Positions 1 through 7,907 are shown, counted from the first letter of the stretch. The stretch: DNA of 22,393 bases from Chloroflexota bacterium (GCA_023434145.1 JAEYTI010000355.1:1-22393); one strand, 5' to 3'. Made by a program: numbers and translations. Notes: generated by a model from the sequence alone, not told the origin.

Positions 1-91
1 TCCTGGATCACTTCCTCAACGAACTCTTGCCACTCCCAGTCTCCTTCAACCTGTTGGAGAAAAATTGTGTCCGGTAATCAAATAGAGAATT
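1..91. other. Left window edge, no gene called
   Basis: This stretch is too short to assign. On the minus strand one frame is open from about position 81 to the window edge and would read an acidic, aromatic-containing peptide (including GDWEWQEFVEEV), but it has no convincing start. On the plus strand a frame ends in TAA near position 75 (tail LLEKNCVR) and could be the end of a gene entering from the left. Neither is recognised as a family. Confidence 0.3.
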
Positions 92-141
92 AATTCGAAG
101 AACGATACTGCCAGTTCCTGTGCAGTATCGTTCTTCGAATT
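92..141 (-). terminator. Perfect 20-bp hairpin after slt
   Basis: Arms 92-111 and 122-141 are exact reverse complements with a 10-nt loop (112-121). The hairpin begins 1 nt past the slt stop codon, so it most likely terminates that minus-strand transcript. The sequence leaving the hairpin on the minus strand is only mildly T-rich, so it is not a textbook intrinsic terminator. Confidence 0.7.
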
Positions 142-142
142 G

Positions 143-2557
143 TTACGAGCCTCTTTCGTATAGCAAACGGTAAATATTGAAGAACTCGTAAATCTGCGTG
201 ATATATTTGCGTGTCTCGTCCGCGCGGATCACTTCCAGCAGCAGGTCTGGGTCGTTCTGGCTGAGCTCGTTCCAGATAATGGTGTTGCCGGGGCCGCCGT
301 TGTAGGCAGCCAATGCGGCGTGGATACTGCCATTGAAGTAATCACGCTGGCGGGCAAGGTAACGCGCGCCCATGCGAACGCTTACTTCCGGGCGATAGAG
401 ATCGGCCTCGGTGAAGTTGGCAGGCCAGCTCATGTTCCCGGCGATTTCCGCGCCGGTGGCGGGCATAATCTGCATCAGACCGCGCGCGCTTGCGCTGGAA
501 ATAGCGAAGCTTTCGAACAGGCTCTCCTGGCGCATTACGCTCAACAGCAGCAGCGGGTGGATTTCTTCCGCATGGCTGGCATCCAGCACCAGATCCGTGA
601 AGTACACGCCAAAGCGGATGTGGTTGAAGTACGCGGGCGCTTGTAGCGTGTCGATATCGCTCATCCCTGCCAGGTCGAGGATCTGGCGGCTGGCGAGGAT
701 TGCTGAACGGTAAACGCCCAGATCGAGCATATAATTCATCAGCCGGTAGGTATTGGTGGGGTCACTCGCCACTTCGCTCCGGAGATCTTCCAGCTCGTTG
801 CGCGCGTTGCTGTATAGCCCCAGTTCCCAGAAGGCAGCCGCGCGGGTTATGCGCGAGTCGCTTGCCAGTGGGCCCAAGCCGTTCAGATCGGTTTCAGCCG
901 GAAGGGCAAAGGTGGAACGCAGCCACTGCTCAGCCTGCGGGCGTTCACGGTCCAGGTCATAGCCCAGGTCGACTGGCTGGTTGATGCTGAATGGCGTGCG
1001 GTTTTGCAGCAGTTCGTTTGCCCGCTCGGAATAGTAGCCGGTTGGGTCGGCTGCCGCTCCCTGCTGCCAGGCAGATCGTGCTGCGCCAGTATCGCCGCGG
1101 GCTTGCTGTGTCTTCCCGATCCACAGATGCGCGGCTGCTTGTTCATCAGGCGTGGTAGAAAGAACCAGCAACCGCTGGAAAACGGTCAGGGCTTCATCCA
1201 GCGCTCCGGAACGGTAGTAAGAAATACCCGCCAGGAACAACCCACGGTAGCTCTGCTCGGCGGCAGGGTATTGGTCGATCAACCGCTCCCAAGCGGCAGC
1301 GGCATCTTGCAGCCTCTTGCCGCGCTCCAGGATACGCGCCGCCTGGTACAGGAACTCCGGTGAGCGAGAGGATTCTGGCGCCTTGTCGACGTAGTTTAGC
1401 AGCACCTGTGCGGCTTCATCGTGCCGGTCCATGTAGGCCCACAGAACGTACGCCTTCTCTTCCCAGGCAGTCGGCCACAGAGCATCGCCGGGGTAATTTT
1501 CAATAAGGTAATCCCAGTTTGCAATCGCCCGCTCGGGCTGATTCATCGCTAACCGGCTGAGGGCCAGGAAGTGATGCGCAGAGGCTTCAACCTCGGTGTT
1601 GGAATCGATATAGCGGCCCAGCGCTTCGATTGCCAGCCCGTACTGCCCGGCATAGTAATCGACAATGCCGCGCTGCAGCTCATTGACCGGCACGTTGGCG
1701 CTGACAAGCTGCACCAGCCCAGAGTAAGTGTCGTAGGCGCGTGGGAACAGCGCCACCGAGTCGAGGAAGCGGGCATACGCCTGTTCGGGCATGCCCATCG
1801 TCAGGTAGGCCTGGCCCATCAAGTAATTGGCCTGGGCACGAGCGTAATCGTTATTGCTCGATTCGTAGATCTCCAGGTACTTCTGGATCGCGCTGGAGAA
1901 ATCACCGGCGGCGGCATACGCGCGGCCCAGCTTCAGCTCGATCCAGGTGGTTGTGCCAATCTGGGGTGATTCAGCCGCCGCGCCATAGGCATTAATCGCT
2001 GCGCTGGGATTCCCCGCGTTTATGAGGGCGTCACCGCGCAGCTCCTGAATGTAGGCATCGAGCACGCCCGGTCGCAGGCTGAGGTACTTGGCGTACGCCT
2101 CGGCGGCCTTATCATACGCATCTTGCTGCTCATAGGTGCGGGCCAGGAAGTAATACGCGGCAGCTTGCTGCGGATTATTCGGATCTTCCATGACCATGCC
2201 TTCCAGCACGGTTGCTGCGTTCGAATAGTTGTTTTGCAAAAAGAGCGAGCGGCCTAAACCAAGCGTGGCGGCCAATTTCAGCTCTGGATCGCTGGCGCCT
2301 GCTTGCACGCTCTGAAACTCGCGGCGCGCCTGTTCGTAATTACCTACGAACAGCAGTTTTTCAGCAATTTCAACCCGCACAGCAGGGGGCGGCGTAGGGG
2401 TCGGGGTGGCGGTGGGGGGGAGGGTTGGCGTTGCGGTGAACGCGGAGGTGATGGTTGCGGCGAGGGTCGCCGTTGGAGGCAGCTTCACCTCGACCGGGGT
2501 ATTGCAGGCCATCAAAACCAGCAGGATGGCGAGTACGGGCAGAATTGTTTTCCTCAT
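143..2557 (-). CDS. TPR-repeat lytic transglycosylase lipoprotein (SLT domain)
   Basis: A predicted murein lytic transglycosylase of 804 residues, exported and lipid-anchored, which would cleave the MurNAc-GlcNAc bond of peptidoglycan. The chosen ATG begins MRKTILPVLAILLVLMAC, a lipoprotein signal with lipobox LMAC, and has an AAGG ribosome site 6-7 nt upstream. An upstream in-frame ATG at 2611 would bury this signal, so I reject it. After the Cys comes a Thr/Pro-rich stalk to about residue 60. A long run of TPR-like helical pairs follows to about residue 640, resembling the superhelical part of Slt70. The catalytic SLT domain covers about 662-800: the acid Glu is in MRQES (about residue 678), followed by GLMQIMPATG, ARYLARQ and ALAAYNGGPG. 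The gene stands alone between its own promoter and a hairpin. The enzyme class is secure; the exact Slt subfamily is not. Confidence 0.93.
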   Translation of the reverse strand: MRKTILPVLAILLVLMACNTPVEVKLPPTATLAATITSAFTATPTLPPTATPTPTPPPAVRVEIAEKLLFVGNYEQARREFQSVQAGASDPELKLAATLGLGRSLFLQNNYSNAATVLEGMVMEDPNNPQQAAAYYFLARTYEQQDAYDKAAEAYAKYLSLRPGVLDAYIQELRGDALINAGNPSAAINAYGAAAESPQIGTTTWIELKLGRAYAAAGDFSSAIQKYLEIYESSNNDYARAQANYLMGQAYLTMGMPEQAYARFLDSVALFPRAYDTYSGLVQLVSANVPVNELQRGIVDYYAGQYGLAIEALGRYIDSNTEVEASAHHFLALSRLAMNQPERAIANWDYLIENYPGDALWPTAWEEKAYVLWAYMDRHDEAAQVLLNYVDKAPESSRSPEFLYQAARILERGKRLQDAAAAWERLIDQYPAAEQSYRGLFLAGISYYRSGALDEALTVFQRLLVLSTTPDEQAAAHLWIGKTQQARGDTGAARSAWQQGAAADPTGYYSERANELLQNRTPFSINQPVDLGYDLDRERPQAEQWLRSTFALPAETDLNGLGPLASDSRITRAAAFWELGLYSNARNELEDLRSEVASDPTNTYRLMNYMLDLGVYRSAILASRQILDLAGMSDIDTLQAPAYFNHIRFGVYFTDLVLDASHAEEIHPLLLLSVMRQESLFESFAISSASARGLMQIMPATGAEIAGNMSWPANFTEADLYRPEVSVRMGARYLARQRDYFNGSIHAALAAYNGGPGNTIIWNELSQNDPDLLLEVIRADETRKYITQIYEFFNIYRLLYERGS

Positions 2558-2625
2558 GAGAGCCTTTTTGTTTGGAAGACCCGGCGAGCCATAGGTTGGG
2601 GGCCCATCCAAAGGGTACCACTTCG

Positions 2626-2654
2626 CTTATACCGGATGATAGGAGATGTGTCAA
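2626..2654 (-). promoter_or_regulatory. Sigma-70-type promoter of slt
   Basis: Read on the minus strand, TTGACA (2654-2649) is followed by a 17-bp spacer and TATAAG (2631-2626). Transcription would start near 2619, giving a leader of about 60 nt before the slt ATG. Confidence 0.75.
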
Positions 2655-2700
2655 TGGTAGCGGCTGCGAGGTAATTGCCCTGGTAATTCCTTCTAAAACT

Positions 2701-2729
2701 TTGACAAACCAACCAGGTCATGTTAGACT
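2701..2729 (+). promoter_or_regulatory. Sigma-70-type promoter ahead of mtnA
   Basis: TTGACA (2701-2706), a 17-bp spacer and TAGACT (2724-2729) point into mtnA. The predicted start, near 2736, lies only about 11 nt before a terminator-like hairpin, so the mtnA leader probably carries an attenuator. The promoter sits back to back with the slt promoter, with 46 bp between the two -35 boxes. Confidence 0.7.
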
Positions 2730-2746
2730 TTCCCTGTTCAATTCCC

Positions 2747-2774
2747 AACGCTCTCCGCGGAGGGCGTTTTTTTT
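2747..2774 (+). terminator. Terminator-like hairpin with T8 in the mtnA leader
   Basis: A GC-rich stem (AACGCTCTCC against GGAGGGCGTT, one G-U pair) centred on a CCGCGG core is followed by eight T (2767-2774). Outside the T run, TTCCC (2742-2746) can also pair with GGGAA (2775-2779). No plus-strand gene lies upstream. The hairpin is therefore either an attenuator between the promoter and mtnA or the end of a very short RNA of about 40 nt. Confidence 0.6.
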
Positions 2775-2852
2775 GGGAACTCGCTAGAAGATGGGTTGGA
2801 GCCGCGAGTTCGAAAAATTCCACATATTTTGGATGAATTAGCCCGGTGCTTC

Positions 2853-3899
2853 ATGCGAACGATTGAATGGGATTCAAACCTCTGCCAGCTTCGAATGATC
2901 GATCAGCGTCTGTTGCCTGCCCGGTTTGAAGTCGTTACATATGACGATTACCAGGCAGTTGCGGCCGCGATCCGCGACATGGTGGTGCGTGGTGCGCCTG
3001 CCATTGGCGCGAGCGCAGCATTTGGCGTGGCGTTAGCAGCCTGCCGCTGCCGCGCCACAATTCTTGAGCAGTTCAAGGTAGAATTATATCAGGCAGCGGA
3101 GGTGTTGAAAGCCTCGCGCCCCACGGCGGTGAACCTGTTTTGGGCTGTGCAGCGTATGATGACCCTGGTAGAGCAGCCCGCCGCTTCAGTGCAAGCACTG
3201 CGCGACAGTCTGGTCGCTGAGGCACAGCGGATCGCCGATGAAGATGTGGAGATCAACCGCCGCATGGCTGCTAACGGCGCCGCACTGATCGACGATGGCG
3301 ATACCATCATCCATCACTGCAATACGGGCGCGCTGGCAACGGTGGATTGGGGGACTGCCCTGGGGGTCATTCGCATGGCGCATGAAATGGGCAAACGAAT
3401 CCACGTGCTGGTAGATGAAACAAGACCGCGCCTGCAAGGGGCGCGCCTGACGGCCTGGGAGCTGGAGCAGTACCGCATTCCCTACGATATTATTACCGAT
3501 GGATCGGCGGGCTACATGCTGCGCACGGGGCAGGCCCAAAAGGTCTTCTTCGGCGCGGATCGGGTAGCCGCTAACGGCGACGTGGCCAACAAGATTGGCA
3601 CCTATATGCTGGCCCTGGCGGCGCATGCCAACGGCGTGCCGGTGTACCCGGTGGTACCTTCCTCCACGGTAGATCTTTCGCTGCCCGACGGCAGCCGCAT
3701 TCCGATCGAGGAGCGCGGGCAGGATGAGGTTTTGGATATTCAGGTGCACGGCGAGCCGGTGATGCCCAAGGGTGCGCGTGCTCGCAACCCTGCTTTTGAC
3801 GTAACACCAAATGAGCTAATCACAGCGCTGGTGACGGAGAAGGGGGTAGTCCGTCCGCCGTTCACCACCAATCTGCCCCGTATCCTGCGAGGAGAGTAA
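2853..3899 (+). CDS. mtnA: S-methyl-5-thioribose-1-phosphate isomerase
   Basis: MtnA converts 5-methylthioribose-1-phosphate to methylthioribulose-1-phosphate in the methionine salvage pathway, in the cytoplasm. At 348 residues it has the usual family length. Family motifs are in order: RGAPAIG (about 46-52), HHCNTGALATVDWG with the catalytic Cys (about residue 156), DETRPRLQGARLTAWEL (about 188-204) and GADRVAANGDVANKIGTY with the catalytic Asp (about 236). The ATG at 2853 gives the typical family N-terminus MRTIEWD; the only earlier in-frame option is a TTG at 2796. The ribosome site is weak (GGTG 5 nt upstream). The stop is 5 nt before adoK, so the two genes are surely co-transcribed. The related eIF2B-like ribose-1,5-bisphosphate isomerases are the main alternative, but the motif set favours MtnA. 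Confidence 0.93.
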   Translation: MRTIEWDSNLCQLRMIDQRLLPARFEVVTYDDYQAVAAAIRDMVVRGAPAIGASAAFGVALAACRCRATILEQFKVELYQAAEVLKASRPTAVNLFWAVQRMMTLVEQPAASVQALRDSLVAEAQRIADEDVEINRRMAANGAALIDDGDTIIHHCNTGALATVDWGTALGVIRMAHEMGKRIHVLVDETRPRLQGARLTAWELEQYRIPYDIITDGSAGYMLRTGQAQKVFFGADRVAANGDVANKIGTYMLALAAHANGVPVYPVVPSSTVDLSLPDGSRIPIEERGQDEVLDIQVHGEPVMPKGARARNPAFDVTPNELITALVTEKGVVRPPFTTNLPRILRGE

Positions 3900-3904
3900 A
3901 ACCA

Positions 3905-4861
3905 ATGTCGATCGTTTGTACAGGCTCGATTGCCTACGACTATCTCATGTCGTTCCCTGGGTTTTTCCACGAGCATATCCTGCCGGAAAAGCTGGAAAAA
4001 ATTAGCGTTTCGTTCCTGGTGGACAGCATGGTGCGCCAGCGCGGTGGAACAGCTCCCAATATTGCCTATTCCCTGGCTTTACTGGGCGAGCGCCCGCTGC
4101 TGATGGGCACCGTAGGCGAAGATTTCTCGGAGTACCGCGCCTGGCTGGAAAGCAAAGGCGTGGACACCACCTGCGCCACGGTGGTGCCGGGCAAGTTCAC
4201 CGCTTCCTTCTTTGCCAACACCGACCGCGCCAACGCGCAGATTTGCAGTTTCTACGCTGGCGCAATGGCAAACGCTTCCGAGCTTTCGGTACGCGAGCTT
4301 TCCCCGCGCCCTGATCTGGTGATCATTTCGCCCAACGATCCCAAGGCAATGGATACCTACGTCAAAGAGTGCACTGAAGCGGGCATCCCGTACCTGTATG
4401 ATCCAGGCCAGCAAGTTGTTCGCTCTGACCCGGCAGAACTTCGCCGCGGCGTACAAGGCGCGCAGAGCGTGTTTGTGAATGAATACGAGTTTGAGCTGCT
4501 GCAGAAGCATACCGGGCTCAATCTCACCAGCATCCTCGAGAAGGTGGAGTACCTGGTGGTGACCCTGGGCGAGCAGGGTGCGGCAATCTATGCCAATGGG
4601 CAGCGCTACGATGTGCCCGCCGTCCCGCCCAAGCAGATCCTCGACCCCACTGGCGTGGGCGACGCCTTCCGCGGCGGCTTCGTTCGTGGAGCGCGCATGG
4701 GCCTGGATTGGGAGACCTGCGGCATGATGGGCTCTCTGGCGGCTTCGTACTGCCTCGAGACCCGGGGTCCGCAGGAGCACAGCTATACCCCGGCAGAGTT
4801 TGTTGCCCGCTTCCGCGAGCATTTTGACGACCAGGGCAAGCTGGATGGGCTTTTGGCTTGA
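3905..4861 (+). CDS. adoK: Adenosine kinase, PfkB (ribokinase) superfamily, mycobacterial AdoK type
   Basis: Predicted to phosphorylate adenosine to AMP with ATP, in the cytoplasm. The 318-residue protein has the PfkB fold: an N-terminal RGGTAPNIAYSLALLG motif (about 46-61) and the C-terminal signature DPTGVGDAFRGGF with catalytic Asp (about residue 253). The N-terminal pattern (TGSIAYDYLMSFPG, then ILPEKLEKISVSFLVD) matches, from memory, the adenosine kinase of Mycobacterium tuberculosis (Rv2202c) more closely than ribokinase or fructokinase. Context supports this: mtnA ends 5 nt upstream and ahcY, which produces adenosine, follows. Removing adenosine pulls the AhcY reaction towards hydrolysis. 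The ribosome site GAGGAGAG overlaps the end of mtnA. A methylthioribose or other nucleoside kinase is the alternative. Confidence 0.85.
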   Translation: MSIVCTGSIAYDYLMSFPGFFHEHILPEKLEKISVSFLVDSMVRQRGGTAPNIAYSLALLGERPLLMGTVGEDFSEYRAWLESKGVDTTCATVVPGKFTASFFANTDRANAQICSFYAGAMANASELSVRELSPRPDLVIISPNDPKAMDTYVKECTEAGIPYLYDPGQQVVRSDPAELRRGVQGAQSVFVNEYEFELLQKHTGLNLTSILEKVEYLVVTLGEQGAAIYANGQRYDVPAVPPKQILDPTGVGDAFRGGFVRGARMGLDWETCGMMGSLAASYCLETRGPQEHSYTPAEFVARFREHFDDQGKLDGLLA

Positions 4862-4869
4862 TGTTTCAT

Positions 4870-4902
4870 CCGCCTGGCAGCGGGGAATACCACGCCAGGC
4901 GG
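4870..4902 (+). terminator. Weak hairpin after adoK
   Basis: Arms CCGCCTGGC (4870-4878) and GCCAGGCGG (4894-4902) pair perfectly around a 15-nt loop, 8 nt past the adoK stop. The trailing sequence (TTATGTTGG) is a poor T-tract, so termination may be partial and allow read-through into ahcY. The rest of the 201-bp gap to ahcY holds only a -10-like box. Confidence 0.45.
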
Positions 4903-5016
4903 TTATGTTGGAAAAGACTCTTTAACAGATTCAAGGGTTGAAGAAGTGGGGGATGAGGCAGTACCCTTGCCCAAAACCTGAATAATCTAACAAGAGGAAA
5001 ACTATTGCGGGTACAG

Positions 5017-5022
5017 TATAAT
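5017..5022 (+). promoter_or_regulatory. -10 box (TATAAT) upstream of ahcY
   Basis: A consensus TATAAT lies about 40 bp ahead of the ahcY ATG. No matching -35 hexamer is visible at 16-18 bp spacing (GAGGAA occupies the place), so the promoter is either activator-dependent or an extended type I cannot verify. The short remaining leader has no room for a SAM or SAH riboswitch. Confidence 0.4.
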
Positions 5023-5062
5023 TACCATCCTGCATGAATGAACTCGATCTGGAGGAAGATTT

Positions 5063-6322
5063 ATGGCGAAATATGATGTGAAAGATCCGAAGCTTGCCGA
5101 AGGCGGCCGGCTGCGAATCGAATGGGCAGAACGCGAAATGCCCGTCCTGCGTTTAATCCGCGAGCGCTTTGCAAAAGAGCGCCCGCTGGCTGGCGTGAGG
5201 ATCTCCGCCTGCCTGCACGTGACTACGGAAACAGCCAACCTGATGCGCACCCTGCAGGCTGGTGGTGCGGATGTTGTACTGACCGCCTCGAACCCACTCT
5301 CCACCCAGGATGACGTGGCCGCGGCGCTGGTCAATGTGTTCGAAATCCCCACGTACGCGATCAAGGGCGAAGACAACGTCACCTACTACAAGCACCTGCG
5401 CGCCGCGCTCGATCACCAGCCGCAGATGACCATGGATGACGGTGCTGACCTGGTCAGTGTTCTGCACAAAGAACGCCGCGACCTGCTCCCCGGCGTGATT
5501 GGCGGCACGGAAGAGACCACCACCGGAGTCATCCGCCTGCGCGCGATGGCCGCTGATGGCGCGCTCAATTTCCCCATCATCGCCGTGAACGACGCGATGA
5601 CCAAGCACCTGTTCGACAACCGCTACGGCACCGGACAGTCGACGATTGATGGCATCATCCGCGCAACCAACGTGCTGCTGGCTGGCAAGACCTTCGTGGT
5701 CGCCGGGTACGGCTGGTGCGGCCGCGGCCTCGCCTCGCGTGCGCGCGGTATGGGCGCCAACGTCATCGTCACCGAGATCGATCCGCTGCCCGCGCTCGAA
5801 GCTGTGATGGATGGCTTCCGCGTGATGCCGATGGCCGAAGCTGCCCGCCTGGGTGACATCTTCTGCACCGTCACCGGCGATCTGAACGTGCTCGACCGCC
5901 ATCACTTTGAGGTGATGAAGGACGGGGCGATTGTTTCTAACTCTGGACACTTCAACGTTGAGATTAACATCCCCGCGCTGGAAGAACTCTCCACCAGCAA
6001 GCGCCTGGTGCGCCCCTTCGTCGACGAGTACGTGATGAAAGACGGTCGCCACATCTTCCTCCTGGGCGAAGGCCGCCTGATCAACCTGGCCTCTGCCGAA
6101 GGCCACCCGGCCAGCGTGATGGATATGTCGTTCGCCAACCAGGCGCTCAGCGCGGAATACATGCTGCGCAACGCCGCCACCCTGGAAAAGAACGTCCACT
6201 CGGTGCCCGGTGATATCGACCGCGACATCGCCCGCCTCAAATTGGCCGCGATGAACGTTAACCTCGACGTGCTCACCCCCGAACAGCTTGCCTACCTCAA
6301 CTCTTGGGAAGAAGGCACCTAA
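5063..6322 (+). CDS. ahcY: Adenosylhomocysteinase (S-adenosylhomocysteine hydrolase)
   Basis: Reversibly hydrolyses S-adenosylhomocysteine, the inhibitory product of SAM-dependent methylation, to adenosine and homocysteine with bound NAD. The 419-residue protein shows LHVTTET (about 51-57), MDDGADL (about 124-130), GTEETTTG (about 148-155), NDAMTKHLFDNRYGTGQS (substrate and NAD site, about 176-193) and the Rossmann glycine motif AGYGWCGRG (about 214-222). GYGWCGRG instead of GYGDVGKG, and a C-terminus ending YLNSWEEGT rather than the KPDHYRY tail, place it with the shorter archaeal/thermophile-type enzymes. GGAGGAAG sits 6-7 nt before the ATG. It is the third gene of the mtnA-adoK-ahcY cluster, with its own -10 box and a terminator behind it. 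Confidence 0.97.
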   Translation: MAKYDVKDPKLAEGGRLRIEWAEREMPVLRLIRERFAKERPLAGVRISACLHVTTETANLMRTLQAGGADVVLTASNPLSTQDDVAAALVNVFEIPTYAIKGEDNVTYYKHLRAALDHQPQMTMDDGADLVSVLHKERRDLLPGVIGGTEETTTGVIRLRAMAADGALNFPIIAVNDAMTKHLFDNRYGTGQSTIDGIIRATNVLLAGKTFVVAGYGWCGRGLASRARGMGANVIVTEIDPLPALEAVMDGFRVMPMAEAARLGDIFCTVTGDLNVLDRHHFEVMKDGAIVSNSGHFNVEINIPALEELSTSKRLVRPFVDEYVMKDGRHIFLLGEGRLINLASAEGHPASVMDMSFANQALSAEYMLRNAATLEKNVHSVPGDIDRDIARLKLAAMNVNLDVLTPEQLAYLNSWEEGT

Positions 6323-6350
6323 ATCGCCGTTTTCGCATAACGAAAAGCGT

Positions 6351-6380
6351 ACACCCGCCTCATATTGGGGCGGGTGTTTT
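6351..6380 (+). terminator. Intrinsic terminator of ahcY
   Basis: Arms ACACCCGCC (6351-6359) and GGCGGGTGT (6369-6377) pair perfectly and run into TTTT, then GGTTT. It lies about 30 nt behind the ahcY stop. Confidence 0.85.
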
Positions 6381-6431
6381 GGTTTGCGCCTGATAGATCT
6401 ACATCAAAAATGTGAATCTTCTTAATAACAT

Positions 6432-6453
6432 CTGAACAATGTTCAGGTACACT
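6432..6453 (+). promoter_or_regulatory. Inverted repeat next to a -10-like box, ahead of the FKBP gene
   Basis: CTGAAC-AAT-GTTCAG (6432-6446) is a perfect dyad that abuts TACACT (6448-6453), a plausible -10 box for the downstream lipoprotein gene. The -35 region is poor (ATAACA), which fits a regulated promoter. The dyad resembles a LexA box but is one base too short in the centre, so I do not call it one. Between here and the gene there is also a long hairpin (6497-6547), so the transcript would have a structured leader of roughly 135 nt. Confidence 0.35.
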
Positions 6454-6496
6454 ATGGCATCCCCAATAGATTGGGCTAAGAACCTATCTGGAAATG

Positions 6497-6547
6497 ATTT
6501 GTATGTTTGTGGTGCGTGACATAAGCACGCACCACAAACATACAAAT
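6497..6547. repeat. Perfect 22-bp inverted repeat upstream of the FKBP gene
   Basis: Arms 6497-6518 and 6526-6547 are exact reverse complements around a 7-nt loop (ACATAAG). It lies 49 nt before the start codon of the FKBP gene and 174 nt behind ahcY, so it could be a back-up terminator for ahcY, a leader stem for the FKBP gene, or both. The outer arm bases are AT-rich, with no clean T-tract after the right arm (AAAATTTT). Confidence 0.75.
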
Positions 6548-6596
6548 AAAATTTTCCGAATTGGTACTCGGAATGCGTTTTTTTGAGGAGAATTTT

Positions 6597-7907
6597 ATGA
6601 AAGCAAGTAATCGAAAACCGGGGTGGCATCTGGCTGCCATTACTTCCCTTGTGGCAGTGATGGCCCTAGCTGCTTGCCAGATATCAACGCCTACACCACC
6701 TACGGTAGTCGCACCGACGGAGGCTGCGCCAACTGAGGCATCTCTGAATACCTTTGATCCCAATAAGACAGAGGTACCTGCAGGTCCCACCGCCACCCCC
6801 ATCGTCATCAACCTGGAAGGCGCGGAGACGACCGAGAGCGGTCTCCAATATTTAGAAGAGACCACCGGAGATGGCGCTCAGCCGAAGAAGGGCGAGATCA
6901 TCACCATGAACTACATCGCCAGCCTGCCTGATGGCACTGAACTGTATAACACATACACGGTGGGCGCGCCGACAACAACCGTGTGGGGTATGGGCCGCCT
7001 TCTGCCCGGTTGGGAAGAGGGGATTGGAATGATGAATGTGGGCAGCAAGGCTAAAATTGTACTGCCACCCGAATTGGCCTTTGGCGAGCAGGGCAACGGC
7101 GCGATTCCGCCTAACAGCCAGCTGATTCTGGAAGTGGAACTGCTCGAGAGCGAAGCACCGCCCGCCCCCGCGGAGGTTGCCGATACCGATCTGACCAAGA
7201 CGGACAGCGGGCTTCAATACCACGACCTTGCCGTTGGTGATGGCGAAGAAGCTGTCATGAACAGCAGCGTATCGACCAAATACACCATCTGGGTCAAGAC
7301 CGACACTGGCTATGATTACATCGACTCATCCCAGTACAGTTCTGAAGTGTCCTTCGTCATCGGGCGTATGGATACGGTGTTCCCCGGTTGGGATGAAGGT
7401 ACGGCAGGTATGAAGGTTGGCGGAAAGCGCTTGCTGGTGATTCCCCCAGAACTGGCGCTGGGCGCACAAGAAGGCAGCATTGTCCCCCCGAACTCCACCC
7501 TGGTTATGGAAGTTGAGCTTACATCCTCCTCCGAGCCTCGCGTGGCGACCGAGGTGGATGAAAAGGAATTCACTACGACCGACAGCGGCCTAAAGTATTA
7601 CGATCTTGAGGAAGGCACCGGCGAGACGCCCCAACAAGGGCAGACGGTGGTCGTTCACTACACCGGGTGGCTGGTAGACGGCACGCAGTTCGACAGTTCC
7701 GTTGATCGCGGGGAGACGTTCAGCTTTCCACTGGGTGAAGGTCGTGTAATCCCCGGTTGGGAAGAAGGTGTCGCCACGATGAAAGTTGGCGGCAAGCGCC
7801 AGCTCATCATCCCTGCCGAATTGGGTTACGGAGATATGGGCGCGGGCAGCCTGATCCCGCCCGGCGCGACCCTGGTTTTTGAGGTCGAGCTAATCGACAT
7901 TCAGTAG
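6597..7907 (+). CDS. Lipoprotein with three FKBP-type peptidyl-prolyl isomerase domains
   Basis: Predicted surface-anchored foldase of 436 residues that would speed cis-trans isomerisation at Xaa-Pro bonds of exported proteins. The start gives a signal peptide with lipobox LAAC (Cys27) and has GAGGAG 6 nt upstream. A Thr/Pro/Ala-rich stalk runs to about 75. Three FKBP domains follow at about 80-184, 202-309 and 327-436. The third looks intact: VHYTGWLVDG, FDSS, RVIPGWEEG and ELGYGDMG carry the usual active-site aromatics and Asp. In domain 1 the FD pair is replaced (ELYNTY) and the late Tyr is Phe (LAFGEQG); in domain 2 the late Tyr is Leu (LALGAQ) and the flap region differs. Domains 1 and 2 may therefore bind rather than catalyse. 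The gene is monocistronic, with a terminator directly behind it. Confidence 0.93.
   Translation: MKASNRKPGWHLAAITSLVAVMALAACQISTPTPPTVVAPTEAAPTEASLNTFDPNKTEVPAGPTATPIVINLEGAETTESGLQYLEETTGDGAQPKKGEIITMNYIASLPDGTELYNTYTVGAPTTTVWGMGRLLPGWEEGIGMMNVGSKAKIVLPPELAFGEQGNGAIPPNSQLILEVELLESEAPPAPAEVADTDLTKTDSGLQYHDLAVGDGEEAVMNSSVSTKYTIWVKTDTGYDYIDSSQYSSEVSFVIGRMDTVFPGWDEGTAGMKVGGKRLLVIPPELALGAQEGSIVPPNSTLVMEVELTSSSEPRVATEVDEKEFTTTDSGLKYYDLEEGTGETPQQGQTVVVHYTGWLVDGTQFDSSVDRGETFSFPLGEGRVIPGWEEGVATMKVGGKRQLIIPAELGYGDMGAGSLIPPGATLVFEVELIDIQ

Noticed and set aside
2554..2823. Small frames on both strands between slt and mtnA
   Set aside because: They cross two good promoters and a terminator and have no ribosome sites.
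4903..5062. SAM or SAH riboswitch ahead of ahcY (also considered for mtnA)
   Set aside because: Neither leader contains the conserved cores I would expect, and both predicted 5' leaders are too short.
5153..6199. A 348-codon frame antisense to ahcY
   Set aside because: It is His/Gly/Val-rich with no family resemblance and lies wholly inside a clear ahcY gene; such mirror frames are common in GC-rich DNA. The same holds for long frames opposite adoK (4079-4822), mtnA (3186-3749) and the M20 gene (8214-9095, same strand but another frame).
6432..6446. LexA box (GAAC-AAT-GTTC)
   Set aside because: The Gram-positive LexA site needs four bases between GAAC and GTTC; here there are three, and the downstream foldase gene is not an SOS gene. 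Kept only as an unassigned dyad.
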